From Methanobrevibacter millerae (lineage in GTDB: Archaea; Methanobacteriota; Methanobacteria; Methanobacteriales; Methanobacteriaceae), in the NCBI RefSeq assembly GCF_001477655.1, contig NZ_CP011266.1, forward strand, positions 1,782,001-1,846,000: a DNA stretch of 64,000 nucleotides, in the 5' to 3' direction. This document shows positions 63,822 to 64,000 of the stretch, piece after piece; position 1 is the stretch's first letter, and every line of letters begins with the position of its first letter. The notes under the pieces were generated by a model, which was given only the letters and a program-made list of their open reading frames with translations, did not search any database and was not told the DNA's origin. Position numbers and translations under genes: made by a program.

Positions 63822-63836
63822 TTTTAAATCTCCTTA

Positions 63837-64000
<164 letters not shown>

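Overview
The window looks like a chromosomal segment of a low-GC methanogenic archaeon of the Methanobacteriales, most probably Methanobrevibacter. The grounds are: AT-rich promoters with archaeal TATA boxes; GGTGAT/GGAGG Shine-Dalgarno sites with frequent TTG/GTG starts; an exported giant adhesin-like protein of the type that genus carries; LL-diaminopimelate aminotransferase; the archaeal mevalonate pathway with isopentenyl phosphate kinase; and the block enolase - ferredoxin - rpsB - MEMO - mvk - ipk - fni - RNase J - idsA, followed further on by gltX and dapL. This is inference from gene content; no rRNA or tRNA gene was seen, so the species is not assigned.

Layout. 1-18562 (minus) is one uninterrupted reading frame of more than 6,187 codons that runs off the left edge: a secreted adhesin-like protein with two right-handed beta-helix regions and a long Ig-like repeat tail containing an almost exact 848-bp internal duplication. 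19053-24958 holds a zinc-ribbon membrane protein and a sulfur/thiol-chemistry neighbourhood: a GCS2-type ligase with a class II glutamine amidotransferase, a ThiS/MoaD-like protein ending in GG, a LarE-like sulfur transferase, an E1-like enzyme and FdhD. Three of its transcription units share a 12-bp palindrome over the TATA box. 25019-31368 is accessory metabolism: two truncated old-yellow-enzyme paralogues, an aldo/keto reductase, an SDR pseudogene, an MFS-MarR-methyltransferase operon and an exported acetolactate decarboxylase. 31477-34985 has a UvrA-type protein and PurA.

35137-41768 is a signalling and surface operon: two tandem soluble histidine kinases, a receiver protein, a receiver-like domain fused to a processive family 2 glycosyltransferase, and an anchored extracytoplasmic protein. 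41871-43734 is a small cassette with DUF6891- and DUF6882-like proteins behind dapL. 45267-56943 mixes core genes (gltX) with accessory ones (TPR protein, Fe-S aldo/keto reductase, methyltransferase, hybrid cluster protein with cupin and a divergent TrmB regulator, ADP-ribosylglycohydrolase). 56968-64000 is the isoprenoid/translation core block.

The most novel-looking signals are the shared palindromic operator joining the sulfur-transfer genes, which suggests one co-regulated system possibly feeding sulfur to FdhD, and two intergenic structured RNA candidates (22222-22330 and 55220-55430) that share a layout: promoter, long-range stem, a CCTCCCC stretch beside the 3' strand of that stem, and a terminator hairpin.
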